64,000 nucleotides of DNA, from assembly GCF_021869535.1 (NCBI RefSeq), contig NW_026262690.1, forward strand, positions 92,099,995-92,163,994, given 5' to 3'. Both the position numbers and the translations under genes were made by a program. The stretch is from Mytilus californianus. Taxonomy: Eukaryota; Mollusca; Bivalvia; Mytilida; Mytilidae. The notes below the pieces were generated by a model that saw only the letters and a list, made by a program, of their open reading frames with translations, was not told the origin of the DNA and ran no database searches. Of this stretch, positions 25,318 to 38,215 are shown piece after piece. Position 1 is the stretch's first letter. Each line of letters opens with the position of its first letter.

Positions 25318-26213
25318 GTTTTAACCTATTGCATATGTTGTTTAAAAATGTGTGTGTATTTCATATATTTTTGTTTATTAACTTTAAAAATAATTTTGAT
25401 AAGAATCGGTCAAATTACCCTTTTAGGACCTTACACATTAAGCTCCGCCTACTTTCTAAAATACGCACGGGCTTCTGAAACAGCGGGAAAATCAGTTGGA
25501 CAGGATTTTTCGACAGCGATGGATGCATATCTACATTGGTGACGGGTAACGTTACAGACTAAAAACTGTTGAAGGAATTATATGTTCTGCATATGAACGC
25601 AAGATATAGTTTGAAAGATTTCTGGAACCCAAATTTAAAGTTGAACTGCAAAGGGTTAGTTTTTTTTTATTTTATCAAAATATTTGAAATGTTTTTAAGT
25701 TTTTGGTATTAATTTATAATTCTGTGGAAATTTAATTCACAAGAATTTTTCTGAGAGTTTGGGTGAATCATTCCATGTTTTAATTTGTACCAGAAGCCCA
25801 AGTTGTACATTTAATTTAATTTAATTCAAAAGGATTTCAAAATGATCACGATTAAAGATCATTAAAAATCACATGTAGACTATAGATAATTTAAACAAAA
25901 AGTTCACCTTTATTTAGAGTAACCAGACGCTTTCTATTCTTAACGGCCCAACATTATAGTTATTACTGAAGCAAATCGTGAAATTAAGATGTATATAAAA
26001 TCGGATACGGATCCAGGATTTTGAAAAGGAGAGGGGGGTCTAGCCATCCAACATTTGGAGTAATAATACGAATTATCTATGCATTTACCATATATAAAGC
26101 TTCTTGAAAGGGGCATGCCTTCTCCCTCCCTCCCCCTTAAAAAAGCCACCACGGTAAATTTCAACCTTTACATGTAGCTATACAGTTGAGCCTAAGGGAC
26201 TACAATCCAAGTA

Positions 26214-26591
26214 TACATCTCAATAACCGAAAATCGAATTATATTTTCAAGTATAATATAATAATAATATATTTATATATACTTTTTTTTTAAACTTTGT
26301 TCTTGAATCGAATTTTCATTCATTTAAAAATATAGGACAACGGAGTTGGTGTATGTGGGTTCGATTCCCACCCTAGGCATTCATTTATATCGGCTGGTGC
26401 AAAGCGGGCAGTTTAGCTTAGTGGCCCCACACTGACTGTTGTTCCTATTTCAAAAAATTCAGGCGGCCTCGGATAGGCCTTGCTATCTTTCTTTTTTTCT
26501 TTTCGAATACCAAATACAACAAAACCATGGTATAATTGTGAACATTATACCATAGATAGCTATGGTATAATTTTCGGTTATTGAGATTTAT
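26214..26591. mobile_element. Short-TIR element holding tRNA-like fragments
   Basis: 'ctcaataaccgaaaat' (26219-26234) is the exact reverse complement of 'attttcggttattgag' (26570-26585). Inside, 'gtgggttcgattcccac' at about 26355-26371 is a perfect T-arm with B box, and 'tagcttagtgg' at about 26413-26423 resembles an A box. The order is reversed relative to a tRNA, so these are SINE fragments rather than a tRNA gene. Confidence 0.5.
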
Positions 26592-26637
26592 ACTCTTGTT
26601 GCATTCCCATAGGTTACATAGTACAGCTATAGGTTAA

Positions 26638-27859
26638 ATTATAAAAATATAGTGTCAAAAAATAGCAATGTCGACATGAACGTTATAATGTATACTATAA
26701 TTACCCAAGGCGCAATCTATCTGGTCTTTTCCTTTTATTCACCTGTCACTGAGTATACATTGTAAAAGGGGTTTTCTAGCTGTATAAAGTATGTGCAATC
26801 ATTTCGTATGTGCCATACAAATCCCACCAAAAAGACTTCGAATCGTCGATATCTGCATATTATAAAAGAGTGGCGAAAGATACCAAAAGGGATATTCAAA
26901 TTCATAAGTCGAAAACAAACTGACAATACCATGGCAAAAAAAAACGAAAAACAACGTTAATGATAGACAACAGTACACAAAACACAACATATAAAAGTAA
27001 ACATCGAACAACGCGAACCCCACAAAAAACCGGGGGTGATTTCAGGTGCTCCGGAAGGGTCCACAAATCCTACTCCACATGTGGCACCCGTCGTGTTGCT
27101 CATGCAAGTATAAACCAGGTGATAAGTCAAATTCGGTAGGTCATAATAAATTTCCAATATAAAGAGGAGGATCTGGTGATTTTCGGGGTATACATTGTGG
27201 CAATTGAATCCTTTTAAAAAGTCACTGGCTGGTTAGCTATATCTGACTCATGTTTTGTATCTTTTTTGTGAGTTTATACAGCAAAGTGCTGTGAGGTGAA
27301 CATTATTGGATCTTTTCCATATCTATGTTAATCAAACTATTGCTGTTGTACCTTCGTCTGTTATTTTTTTCTGGGGGGGGGGGGGGAGGTATTGTAGATT
27401 GAAACGGACTTAAATTGGCTTTTTTTTTGCATTTAATTCTGTACAAAATTGAATCTGACCATTACACACGATCGGATCGTGTCTTCATGTAATCTTTATG
27501 GCGTTGATTACGATATAAAGTGTAAGATGGTATCATAACATCGACCCAGTTAATGTTTATATTGTCATTTGGCTTAGTTTCTCCTGTTACCTATCCTAAC
27601 ATCGGTCTCGGACTTCTTTTAAACTGAGTTTTACTGTGCGTTGTGCTGTGTGTTTATTTATTCCACATTGTCTAGAGGTACAGAGCGAGGGTTGAGATCT
27701 CCCAAAACATGCTGATCCCCGCTGCATTTTTGCGCCTGTCCCAAGTCAGGAACCTCTAGCCTTTGTTTTCTTGTATGTTTTTTTAATTTTGGTTCATTTG
27801 TATGTTTCGGAGTTTAGTGTGGCGTCCATTTCGCTAAATTAATATAAAAAAAGGAGATG
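26638..27859 (+). repeat. Mussel dispersed repeat block (copy 1)
   Basis: Contains 'gagtggcgaaagataccaaa', 'ggggtgatttcaggtgctcc', 'gtggcacccgtcgtgttgct' and, from 27560, the 'catcggtctcggacttctt' and 'gcctgtcccaagtcagga' modules. All are familiar Mytilus repeat wording. The minus-strand ORFs of 65-74 codons across 26735-27157 are fragments of the repeat. Confidence 0.75.
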
Positions 27860-28098
27860 ATACAAATGTTTCTGTAAATTTTATACTTGTTGTAAACTAA
27901 ACGATCAATTTAAAAGGCCAACAATATATCAATTGTGAAATACATGAGAGTACAGAAAAGACAGACATTCAAAGCCTGATTCATAACCTTGTGGAGGCAC
28001 AATTTATTTTGTTTTAGTTCAACGGTTTCGTGTAATCATTATTTATTTGAAAACTCATCAGAAAATTCACAAGGAGCAAGGCTCGAATTCAATCTTAA

Positions 28099-28226
28099 TT
28101 GACAAGGATTTTCAGTTTTCCTACCGAAGGTCGGTGGTTTTCTCCGGCTTCCTCCACCAATAAAAACTGACCGCCACGAAATAGAACAATATTGTTGAAA
28201 GTGGCGTTAAACACAAATCAATCAAA
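28099..28226 (+). mobile_element. SINE family 2, 3' fragment (copy 2)
   Basis: Duplicated counterpart of 20965-21091, with the same 'gtggcgttaaacacaaatca' ending. Confidence 0.8.
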
Positions 28227-29367
28227 CTATCATAAGGAGCAATACAAAAGAAACTGCTAAAAAAATCATGGATCATACAAGATTACCATAATTACATTAA
28301 ACTCTTGGTCATTTTGAAAGAGCCTTTAATGAATTGTCAGTGAAATATCTTATTTATCTAACAAGTGTGGACACAGATCAGTGTGGATAGTATGCTTGGA
28401 TGTTTGACAGTGTTTTCTGACAAAAAAGAGTTCTCTGGTTTTTCCCCATAGGGTTCTATGTTGAACTGTTGTGCACAGTGACAGCCAACTTGTACCAAAC
28501 ACTGAAAATAGCAGTGTCTTATTTAATATTGAGTTTGAATGTTCGACTGTCATGGAGGAGACACTACTTTAAATCAGTGCCGACTGTTCATAGATTTTAT
28601 TTAGCTAGACATTTAATATCAAATCTACATACTGGCCAACGTACCTGCATGCATGTAATATTTGTATGGTTTTATTTATGTTCCTTTGAGGTGGTCATTA
28701 CTTACTTGTCTAACCACGACATATTACATGGCAATATATATGACCAATTATAACTAGTTTAGTCAATGGATAAGAGTTGGCATTTGATATGCATTGCGTC
28801 GGCTAGAATCTTCGTCGATTTGGGCAGGGTACAACATGAACTGGTTTGAGAAATATGATCATTCAACAGTATTTTAAAACCTTCTTCATGTAAAGAAAAA
28901 AAACCTCGGATACTGTTCGGATTTCATTACCTTAAGAAACTAATATCGATAAAAATGTTGTGTTTTTTGTTTCATTTCAATTTGATTTTTAAATTTTAAA
29001 TTGCTAAAGGTTGAGCATTTTCTCCCGTTACTTCAAAACGGTTTTAACCTTCATTCATAATATTCCATATTTTTGTTATAATTAAGCATAAATAAAAGGA
29101 TATATGAGCAGAGGTGTAGGAATGAACTGAAAATTGTGGGAGGGGGCAAATATCTGCAATACTTTTTTCTCAACAGTGGATGGAAAAGGGGGGGGGGCAG
29201 AAACAAGAAATGCATGACAAATTTGCTCAGAGAACTGGTACCGGTCCTGTTTTCACTTAATTCTCCTTCTTTTCCACGTTATATTGGTATTTTAAAATTT
29301 AATAAAGAAAAGAAAGAATTAAAATAAATACATTTAGACTTAATAAATATAAATTCTCAATTAAAAA

Positions 29368-29687
29368 ACCGCTTCGGTGGTCTCGTGGTAGCGTATTCAC
29401 CTCGAATGCGGGAGGTCCTGGTTTCGAACCCCGACCGGGTTAAACCAAAGACTTTAAAATTGGTATTTTCTGCTGCTCCGCTAAGCACGCGGCATTAAGG
29501 AGTAAGAGCAAAGACTGGTCGGCTCGGAGTCAGAATAATGTGTCCGGGCAAGGTGACATGTCTTCCTGCGGACTGTTACCTTGTGAACTAGCACGTTGAA
29601 ATCCGGCTAAGCGGTGTCGGTCTAGTACAAAGCAGGGTAAATATCCATATCACTGGACATTAAGCAGCCATCCATCATCATCATCAA
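29368..29687 (+). mobile_element. tRNA-derived SINE (family 1), copy 2
   Basis: Counterpart of 22231-22550 in the second duplication unit, with A-box 'tggtctcgtggtagcg' and B-box 'ggtttcgaacc'. The 11-bp flank 'tcaattaaaaa' is exact on both sides here, supporting an ancestral insertion before the segmental duplication. Confidence 0.88.
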
Positions 29688-31524
29688 TTAAAAACAAAGC
29701 AAGTAACAAATATGTTGCCTGTCTTTAGGAGCTCAATTTCTTTTAGATTAGCTTTTTGTTTCAAAAACTTTTGCCGTAAACATAATGATGAACAATTTTT
29801 TGGCAGATACTCCTTTGCAAACAATATAATCATATCTTTTTCACAACTACATTTATAATCAGCTTTATCATTCACCGAAATTAACGGAATACCTATTTTC
29901 TGTGCTCAATATCATACAACCTATATTGTCATGTAGAACAGAAACAGGATAACAATCTGTACCAAAACCAAAATTTTTTTTTCGCTCACCACTTCGACAA
30001 TTAACAACTTTAAAAAAATACAATGAGCTTTATTATTTCATTGCTTATAAATTATTTTTGTAAAGTTTGACAATGGAATTGACTTTTTTTGGGGTACACA
30101 AATCCCAACATTTGACGTTAATAAAGCATGACATTACACGTAGCGTTTGTTCTAGAACGGGAACCTGTCGTGATTGTACTTCAAAGAAATCTTCAGGTTT
30201 TCTTATAATGGGCCAAACCATTGGCCCCATGGCATTTTTGAGAGGTTACAAAGGCCAAAATATTGGCCCTATGGCACAGAACTTGTTAAGAAAATGCAGC
30301 TTTAATGTTTTTTCCCATAGGGTCAATGTTAAACTTTCGCCCTGTTTCCATGACAATGGCTTCCATTTTGGAATTTCTAAATATTGTCTGCACATCTAGG
30401 CATACCAGGTAACATTACCATAAAGTTTCATCCAGTTAGGTCTTATAATACAAATACAAATACAAATATTTTATTGGCACAAACACAATTACAATATTTT
30501 GAAAGGCCCATATTTCAGTACATTATAACAATGAATACAGCATAATGAAATAATATGTTATAATTAAGAAGCTAAAATCTCATTTCTATCTACCAGACAT
30601 TTATGTATATAAGAACTTGTCACTTTCAGGACTTTTTAAAAAGAGTTGCTATTAATGCAACGTTTCATATTTAGCTGACTCTCACTACAACTTGTAGGAA
30701 GTATATTTAATATAATAGTTTTAAAGTTTATTCTGTATTTAGAAAATTTTTTGGTGGTCAATATTATAGCATAGTTCCATCAAAATTGGTACATGCAATT
30801 CTGAGAAAAAGCTTGGACAAAAAGTGTGGAAGAATAAAAATAAGAAAAAAAGAACGGAACAATAACAATATGTCACCCCAACTCCGTTGAGGGTGTCATA
30901 ATAATCATTGTCACTTTCGAGACTAATTGCCGAAATGTATTTCCGGACAGGGGCCCGATTTCATACGAAAATTGTAGGTAACAATAATATCCCTTTTACA
31001 TTTGCAAATTATGTCGGCTTTTGTGTAACATCGGGATACTTTGTACTGTCTTCGTGTTATTGTCCCGTATACAGGTTGTTTTATATATTTGAACAGAAAA
31101 TGAATGCGTGTATATTTCAATTCGGAATAAGTTGTATCTTTATTCCTGATCTTTCGGGGTTTTTTTTTTTGTTTTGTTTTTTTTATATTTTTGCTCTTCC
31201 GACATGAAAAATATAAAATAATTCAATTAAGAAAACTAACGGCCTAATTTATAACAAAACAATTAACGAAAAAAACAAATATGACAGACATGAACCAACG
31301 ACAACCATTGAACTACAGGCCCCTGACTTGGGATGGACAGGCACATAAAGAATGTGGCGGGATTAAACATGTTTGATAGCGCTCCCCAAACTTGGGACAG
31401 TGATGTAACAGCACAACATAAGAAGAAACTGTAAAAATCAGTTGAAAAAGATCTCATCAACAACTCATCAGATTGATATAAAGCAGAAAAACATGAAATG
31501 TATCTTCATCTGTATTGTTACACT

Positions 31525-31791
31525 GTAGATAACGAGTATTGCAGTACTGAATTTGTTGTCCAAATGATCGTAGCTAACGAGTATTGCAGTACTGAATTTG
31601 TTGTCCAAATGATCGTAGATAACAAGTATTACAGTACTGAATTTGTTGTCCAAATGATCGTAGATAACAAGTATTGCAGTACTGAATTTGTTGTCCAAAT
31701 GATCGTAGATAACAAGTATTGCAGTACTGAATTTGTTGTCCAAATAATCGTAGATAACAAGTATTACAGTACTGAGTTTGTTGTCCAAATG
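31525..31791 (+). repeat. 45-bp tandem repeat, six units (copy 2)
   Basis: Same six-unit array as 24516-24782 with about two substitutions. Unit number did not change after the segmental duplication, which suggests the duplication is recent. Confidence 0.9.
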
Positions 31792-31852
31792 TTTTTTTTT
31801 ACTTTCGCCTTCAATATATTTTCACTTAAACATGAACAAATAACATGCATTT

Positions 31853-32005
31853 AAGGAATGACTGTAATATTTTTTCTGTCTATGAAGAAATAACATAAAA
31901 AATATGGTGCACACTGAATAACCCGCGTAGCGGGTTATTTAAAAGTGTGCACCACATTTTTTATGTTATTTCGAATAGACAGAAATAATATTAAAGTCAT
32001 TTCTT
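31853..32005. mobile_element. Foldback element, 153 bp (copy 2)
   Basis: Duplicated counterpart of 24843-24995 with the same 'cccgcgtagcggg' hinge. Confidence 0.85.
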
Positions 32006-32140
32006 ATAATTTAATTCTAAAAAGAAGTAAATCATTATAAAAACGTTGATAACGTCTCGGTTACATGACAAAATTATGTCTATGAGCTGATAGACAAAAC
32101 ACATTCAGCCAATCAGAAGACGTGTTACATCCAAAATTAA

Positions 32141-33358
32141 ATTATAAAAATATAGTGTCAAAAAATAGCAATGTCGACATGAACGTTATAATGTATACTA
32201 TAATTACCCAAGGCGCAATCTATCTGGTCTTTTCCTTTTATTCACCTGTCACTGAGTATACATTGTAAAAGGGGTTTTCTAGCTGTATAAAGTATGTGCA
32301 ATCATTTCGTATGTGCCATACAAATCCCACCAAAAAGACTTCGAATCGTCGATATCTGCATATTATAAAAGAGTGGCGAAAGATACCAAAAGGGATATTC
32401 AAATTCATAAGTCGAAAACAAACTGACAATACCATGGCAAAAAAAAAAACGAAAAACAACGTTAATGATAGACAACAGTACACAAAACACAACATATAAA
32501 AGTAAACATCGAACAACGCGAACCCCACAAAAAACCGGGGGTGATTTCAGGTGCTCCGGAAGGGTCCACAAATCCTACTCCACATGTGGCACCCGTCGTG
32601 TTGCTCATGCAAGTATAAACCAGGTGATAAGTCAAATTCGGTAGGTCATAATAAATTTCCAATATAAAGAGGAGGATCTGGTGATTTTCGGGGTATACAT
32701 TGTGGCAATTGAATCCTTTTAAAAAGTCACTGGCTGGTTAGCTATATCTGACTCATGTTTTGTATCTTTTTTGTGAGTTTATACAGCAAAGTGCTGTGAG
32801 GTGAACATTATTGGATCTTTTCCATGTCTATGTTAATCAAACTATTGCTGTTGTACCTTCGTCTGTTATTTTTTTCTGGGGGGGAAGGTATTGTAGATTG
32901 AAACGGACTTAAATTGGCTTTTTTTTGCATTTAATTCTGTACAAAATTGAATCTGACCATTACACACGATCGGATCGTGTCTTCATGTAATCTTTATGGC
33001 GTTGATTACGATATAAAGTGTAAGATGGTATCATAACATCGACCCAGTTAATGTTTATATTGTCATTTGGCTTAGTTTCTCCTGTTACCTATCCTAACAT
33101 CGGTCTCGGACTTCTTTTCAACTGAGTTTTACTGTGCGTTGTGCTGTGTGTTTATTTATTCCACATTGTCTAGAGGTACTGAGCGAGGGTTGAGATCTCC
33201 CAACACATGCTGATCCCCGCTGCATTTTTGCGCCTGTCCCAAGTCAGGAGCATCTAGCCTTTGTTTTCTTGTATGTTTTTTTAATTTTGGTTCATTTGTA
33301 TGTTTCGGAGTTTAGTGTGGCGTCCATTTCGCTAAATTAATATAAAAAAAGGAGATGA
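32141..33358 (+). repeat. Mussel dispersed repeat block (copy 2)
   Basis: Counterpart of 26638-27859, with a shorter G run near 32878 and scattered substitutions. No gene is supported. Confidence 0.75.
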
Positions 33359-35032
33359 GGTATGATTGCCAATGAGACAACTATACACCAAAGTTAAAAT
33401 AAAGTGGATGTAAGCAATTATAGGCAACCGTACGGCCTTCAACAACGAGATAAACCATACCGTATAGTCGGCTATAAAAGGCCCCGAAATAAAAAAATAT
33501 GCATCAATTCAATTGAGAAAACTAACGGCCTAATTTATAACAAAACAATTAACGAAAAACAAATATCACAGACATGAACCAACGACAACTACTGAACTAC
33601 AGGCTCCTGACTTGAGACAGGCCCATAAAGAATGTGGTGGGGTTAAACATGTTTGTGAGTGCTCAACTCTCCCCCTAACCTGGGCCAGTGGTGAAACAAC
33701 ACAACATAAGAACAAACTATAAAAATCAGTTGAAAAAAGGCTTAACACATCAGATCGATAAAAAGTAGAATAACATCAAACATAAATACAGACCGGACGT
33801 GCATGGCAGGGTATTTCATGATCAATCCCTCATCCCTAACAACAAAAAGGACACTAAGTACAGATCTGAGAGTACTCGCAGTGACTGACAGCTAGTTCTA
33901 AGCCAATAGCAACAATTAAAAAAAAATCATATATCTAGGACTACAATATCAATCAGTACACATCCAACATCCAATGGATTTACCGGTAGTGTAAGACGTC
34001 ATTAACAGTCAGAGAAAAACATGACCTTGTGCAATGCATATATATATACAAGTCATTATTGTTTAGGGGCCAGCTGAAGCCCGCCTCCGGGTGCGGATTT
34101 TTTTCGCTGAGTTGAAGACTAATAGGTGGCCTTGGGCTGTTTTCTGCTCTTTGGTCGGGTTGTTGTCTCTTTGACACATTCCCCGTTTCCATTCTCTATT
34201 TTATGATGCGATATTTTTCGTGATTGTATTGATTGAACTGGTGTTTTTGTTTTTAATCTATTATGCCGATATTAAAGAGTTATGAGCTAGCTTTTGTGTA
34301 CTGATTTTTTATTGTACTTTCTTTTTTGTAAAAGGGTGATGGTTGAAATCTCAAAATCCAAGTTTAACCTGGCCACAGCCCATATATAAAAATAAGAAGA
34401 TGTGGTATAATTGCCAATGAGACAACTCTCCACAAGAGACCAAATGACATAGAAGTTAACAGCTACGGTCTTCAATAATGAGCAAAGCCCATATCACATA
34501 GTCAGCTATAAAAGGCCCCGAAATGACAAATGTAAAACAATTTAAACGAAAAAAACTAACGGCCTGATTTATATACAAAATGATGAACGGAAAACAAATA
34601 TGATACTAGTATACAGAAACAAACGACAACCACTGAATTACAGGACTGAATTACTGACTTGGGACAGGCACATACAGAATGTGGCGGGGTTAAACTAGTT
34701 TGACGGCACCCCCCTAACCTGGGACAGTTGTGTAACAGTACTACATAAGAACAAACTATAAAAATCAGTTGAAAAGGACTTAACTCATCAGATCGACACA
34801 AAGCAGAAATACATCTAACAAAACACATATGTTCACCACAAGAGAGGAACCTCGTTAGTGGTAAATGTTTCACGTGACAACACGAAATTATGCCTCAATA
34901 TTAGAGTAAGCCTTATCACTGCTAGTATAAATAAACCATTGATTTTAGCTTCTCATTTAGAAAATGAAAATGAAATTAAAAACAGTAATAAGATAACATT
35001 TAATGAATAAAAATCGTTAAACAACACATAAT
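33359..35032 (+). repeat. Mussel dispersed repeats between duplication and gene A
   Basis: Two related modules. The first runs about 33352-33960 ('ggtatgattgccaatgagac', 'aggctcctgacttgagacag', 'gaatgtggtggggttaaaca'). The second runs about 34388-34850 ('agatgtggtataattgccaa', 'ctgacttgggacaggcacat'). Between them at 34060-34200 is 'tttgacacattccccgtttc'. ORFs here have stops throughout and match repeats elsewhere in the window. 34850-35032 is AT-rich sequence next to the gene A stop codon. Confidence 0.75.
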
Positions 35033-38000
35033 TTAGCTTGTTTTCTGTCCCTTGATACACGATAAGTATCGAAAAAATCCACCAATTCTGGCAGCAAATG
35101 TGTTTTTCTTTCCGGCATTGTTGGTACTCATTTCAATGGCGTTAGTGTCTTTGTTGTCATTTTCTTTTATTTCATTCTTTTCAATGACATCGCAGCTGAT
35201 TTTCTTTTCTTTGATCATTTCTGTTCCTTTCTTTGTTTTGCTTTTCTTTAAATCATTTTGTGTTTCCCCATCGAAATCGATAGTTTGATCCTTTATCTCC
35301 TTTTCGTCTTCTTTTTTCTTTGTCTCTTCCTTTGTTTTTACTGTTTCCTGAACAACATCAATAGATTGTTGTTTCTTCTTTTCGTCCTTTACATTTTCTT
35401 TTTCGATGTTCTTCATTTCTGTAAACATAAACATAAATGTTGAAATTTAATGTTTTCATATGTTTTTTTTAAACTCAGTACAATGTAGTTTTTTTTCAAG
35501 CATTCATCCGAAATTTACGTACTTATGCATTTAGTCTCAGCTTAAGAAATTGCAAATAAGACAAATTTTTCGTGAATTTTATGTGTACATGGAACTCTCA
35601 ATGTCTATGAATTATGTCATGAAAAGCGTTGGCACCAGTATTACAGTGGAAATCCTAACTAGACAAGAGATTGTAATAATTCAGATCATAATTCAATGCT
35701 ACTATTTTAGTTTTATTAGGGTGTAATAGAAAATTACAAGACATCGAATTTATACAAAGTGTTGACATTATAGCATTTGTGTGAAGCTCGAAATTAAAGC
35801 GCTTCATTCTTATTGTAAATTTAATCAACACTCTACCAACATGTGAAAACTTAGATTATGCATGATTACATTTCATAGATGGGAAATGTAAAATATGATG
35901 ATTGAATTAAAAAACTATGTATTTCTCTGATTGATTTTTTTCTATATCATTGGTACGTGCTTGTTGAAGCCATAAAAGACTATTCGTCCGATCAATGGCG
36001 TCCATCTAAATTCGTTCGTAAAATACAATGTATTAAGAAAAAGACTGTAGAACGTAGAAATAAATACCTTTTTCCAACATCCTTTGTGCTTTTTTCTCCA
36101 TCTTTTTCATCTCTTTTCTCCTCTTTTCTTCCTTCTTCCATTTTAATTTGACATCCTTTGTGTAATTTTTTATACTCTTGTCGATTGCTTTGTATTGTCT
36201 TTGTACAATCTTTTCCTCTTCTTTGGCTTTTTTCTCTCGTATTTTCTCTTCTTTTATCATTTCTCTTTTCTTCTTCTTTTCATCCTTTTCCGTTTCTTTG
36301 TCATAAATTGATCCGTTAAGTTCAGAATTCTGGACTTGATCCTTTAATAATCATATAAAAAATGTTAATGTAATGCTTTTGTGGGTGTTGTCTTCAATGC
36401 AATGAGGTTATCTCTCTGTCCCATTTAAAAACGATCTTGATTTCCGTCAAACCATAAAAGGACACACCAGCAAGTGGGCGAACACAAATGAACCTCATAA
36501 TAGGGCTAGATGGAACAACACTTACTTTTAACTTATAGAAAATGTATAGTAACTTTGAATTTCAAACATTTTTTTTGGCCGATGTAAGGGACTCTGAACT
36601 TCCACCGTTTATTCATTCAGTTGGTTTTTTTTTTTATGTCGCCCACGTACGAAAAATGATATGATAGACAAGTCAACCTATGCTCTTTCTGTTTAACTTT
36701 ACCCGGATCAAAAGGAGAATATACTAAACCAAATGAAAATTTGATAGTTTCGAGTTTTTATTATGATAAGAGGATCTTAGAAACGGTTTGGTCTTGTTGT
36801 CCGGAAATGTTCATTGGCCTATTGCTAAGAGCAGCTCACTACACATATGAAGAACAGCAATGCAGGCACTGTTCCACTGATAGTATAACATGGGATTATT
36901 ATTAATGTTGACATCTACCCCATACTAATTTTCCCAAAAACCCTTTTGTACCTTATTGACCTGTCCGATCGCATTCTTCAGTGGGTTTTCTGCAATTCTC
37001 TGCTCGTGGATCTTTGTTATTGTCAATTCTAGGAATACAAAAAATAGATATTCTTATTACTCACTTCATCCTGGGACAATAGATGTAGTAGTGAAACTAT
37101 CTTAAGAATTATAAATATAAACTTTAATCTGAGAGAATATGATGTATTTATACGTTGTAATCATTGTCTGTGAACTAGCTTTCAGTATGTAACTACAATT
37201 ACTCTTAGGTCGGTACTTTCGTCTATTGTGCCTCATACCGATCTGATGAGTCAAGCAATTTCCACCTATTTTATTTAGTTTGTTCTTATGTTGTGCTGTT
37301 ACATCACTGTCCAAGTGTTCACAAAATGTTTTACTTTGCCACATTCTTTATGTGCTCGTTCCATGTTACGAGCCTCTAATTCAGTGGTTGTCGTTGTTTG
37401 CTGTCTGTTCATGATTTTGATCATTCGTTTATTGTTATGTCATAACTCATGTCGTTCTCAAGTGTGAATTATTCCACATTTTGTCATGTTGTGGCATTCT
37501 AAATCTGACTGTATGGTTAGACTGATAAATATGTCTCAAATCTGGTCGATATTGAGCGTAGGTATCAAGACAGGGGACAGCATTCGTCAGTCTAAATGCA
37601 CGGTTTAAATTCTGCTGCAAGGTTCTTACGGTGACTTATAGTAAATTACATCAACGTCATTTGAACTATGGATGGTTGTATCATTGGCAACCATACCACA
37701 TCCCCTTATTTCTATATTAAGGTTTAATCAGAAAATTTGTCATTACATTTATCACTGAAGAAAATTTGATAAACTTTCATAACGGTAATAATGATAATTC
37801 GACAAAATTATAAAAGAAATATTACAATTACCCTTTCTTTGCTTTGCTGATATATCCACATCTTTTTCTGATTTCTTCTCTTCTTTTTCTACTCCTTCTG
37901 TTAAATAAATCAAATACATTGTCAAATTAAGAAAATCTGCCGTTTTATACATTTTGCATAATCAAATGTAAAATTGTAAAAGAAAAGATGAAGATGGTAC

Positions 38001-38158
38001 ATGCAATTTGTAAATTGTAACAACAACATAATCAGTTAAATAGTTCAAATTCTACGCTCTTGTTTGATGATCGCAAGCTAGATTTATTCTCGAATATGAG
38101 TGACAATATTTAACGCCTTTGTTTTAAAGTTAGAAGTGTAAGCATGGACTGGAGACTG

Positions 38159-38215
<57 letters not shown>

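Larger units (their letters stand above)
25131..26637. mobile_element. TTAA-bounded 1507-bp insertion in copy 1, piggyBac-like footprint
   Basis: Copy 1 reads 'ccaaaaTTAA' then this segment then 'TTAAattataaa'. Copy 2 reads 'ccaaaaTTAAattataaa' with one TTAA (32137-32140), an empty site. A duplicated TTAA is the target-site signature of piggyBac elements. Terminal inverted repeats are weak ('gttatag' against 'cctatag'), there is no transposase, and the interior is a composite of other elements. A 4-bp microhomology deletion in copy 2 would give the same pattern. Confidence 0.55.
20726..27859 (+). repeat. Tandem segmental duplication, copy 1 (7.13 kb)
   Basis: From 'atacaaatgtttctgtaaat' (20726), the sequence matches copy 2 at 27860 onwards, in the same order and orientation with very few substitutions. 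The differences are an extra stretch of about 143 bp here (about 23036-23178) and a 1507-bp segment (25131-26637) absent from copy 2. Contents, listed separately, are a SINE fragment, a full SINE, a 45-bp tandem repeat, a foldback element and mussel repeats. No supported gene. Confidence 0.95.
27860..33358 (+). repeat. Tandem segmental duplication, copy 2 (5.50 kb)
   Basis: Direct repeat of 20726-27859 without the two extra stretches of copy 1. The junction at 27859/27860 cuts a mussel repeat: copy 1 ends 'aaaaggagatga' then jumps to 'tacaaatg', whereas copy 2 continues normally as 'ggagatgaggtatgattgcc' at 33351. The breakpoint therefore lies inside that repeat. Confidence 0.95.

Noticed and set aside
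26339-26430. Possible tRNA gene (perfect T-arm and A-box-like word)
   Set aside because: The B box precedes the A box and no acceptor stem can be drawn. It is better explained as SINE fragments.
35052-35443. Hydrophobic Phe/Leu-rich ORFs on plus opposite gene A, and similar ones at 40996-41538
   Set aside because: They are antisense readings of Lys/Glu-rich codons (AAA/GAA read as TTT/TTC), not membrane proteins.
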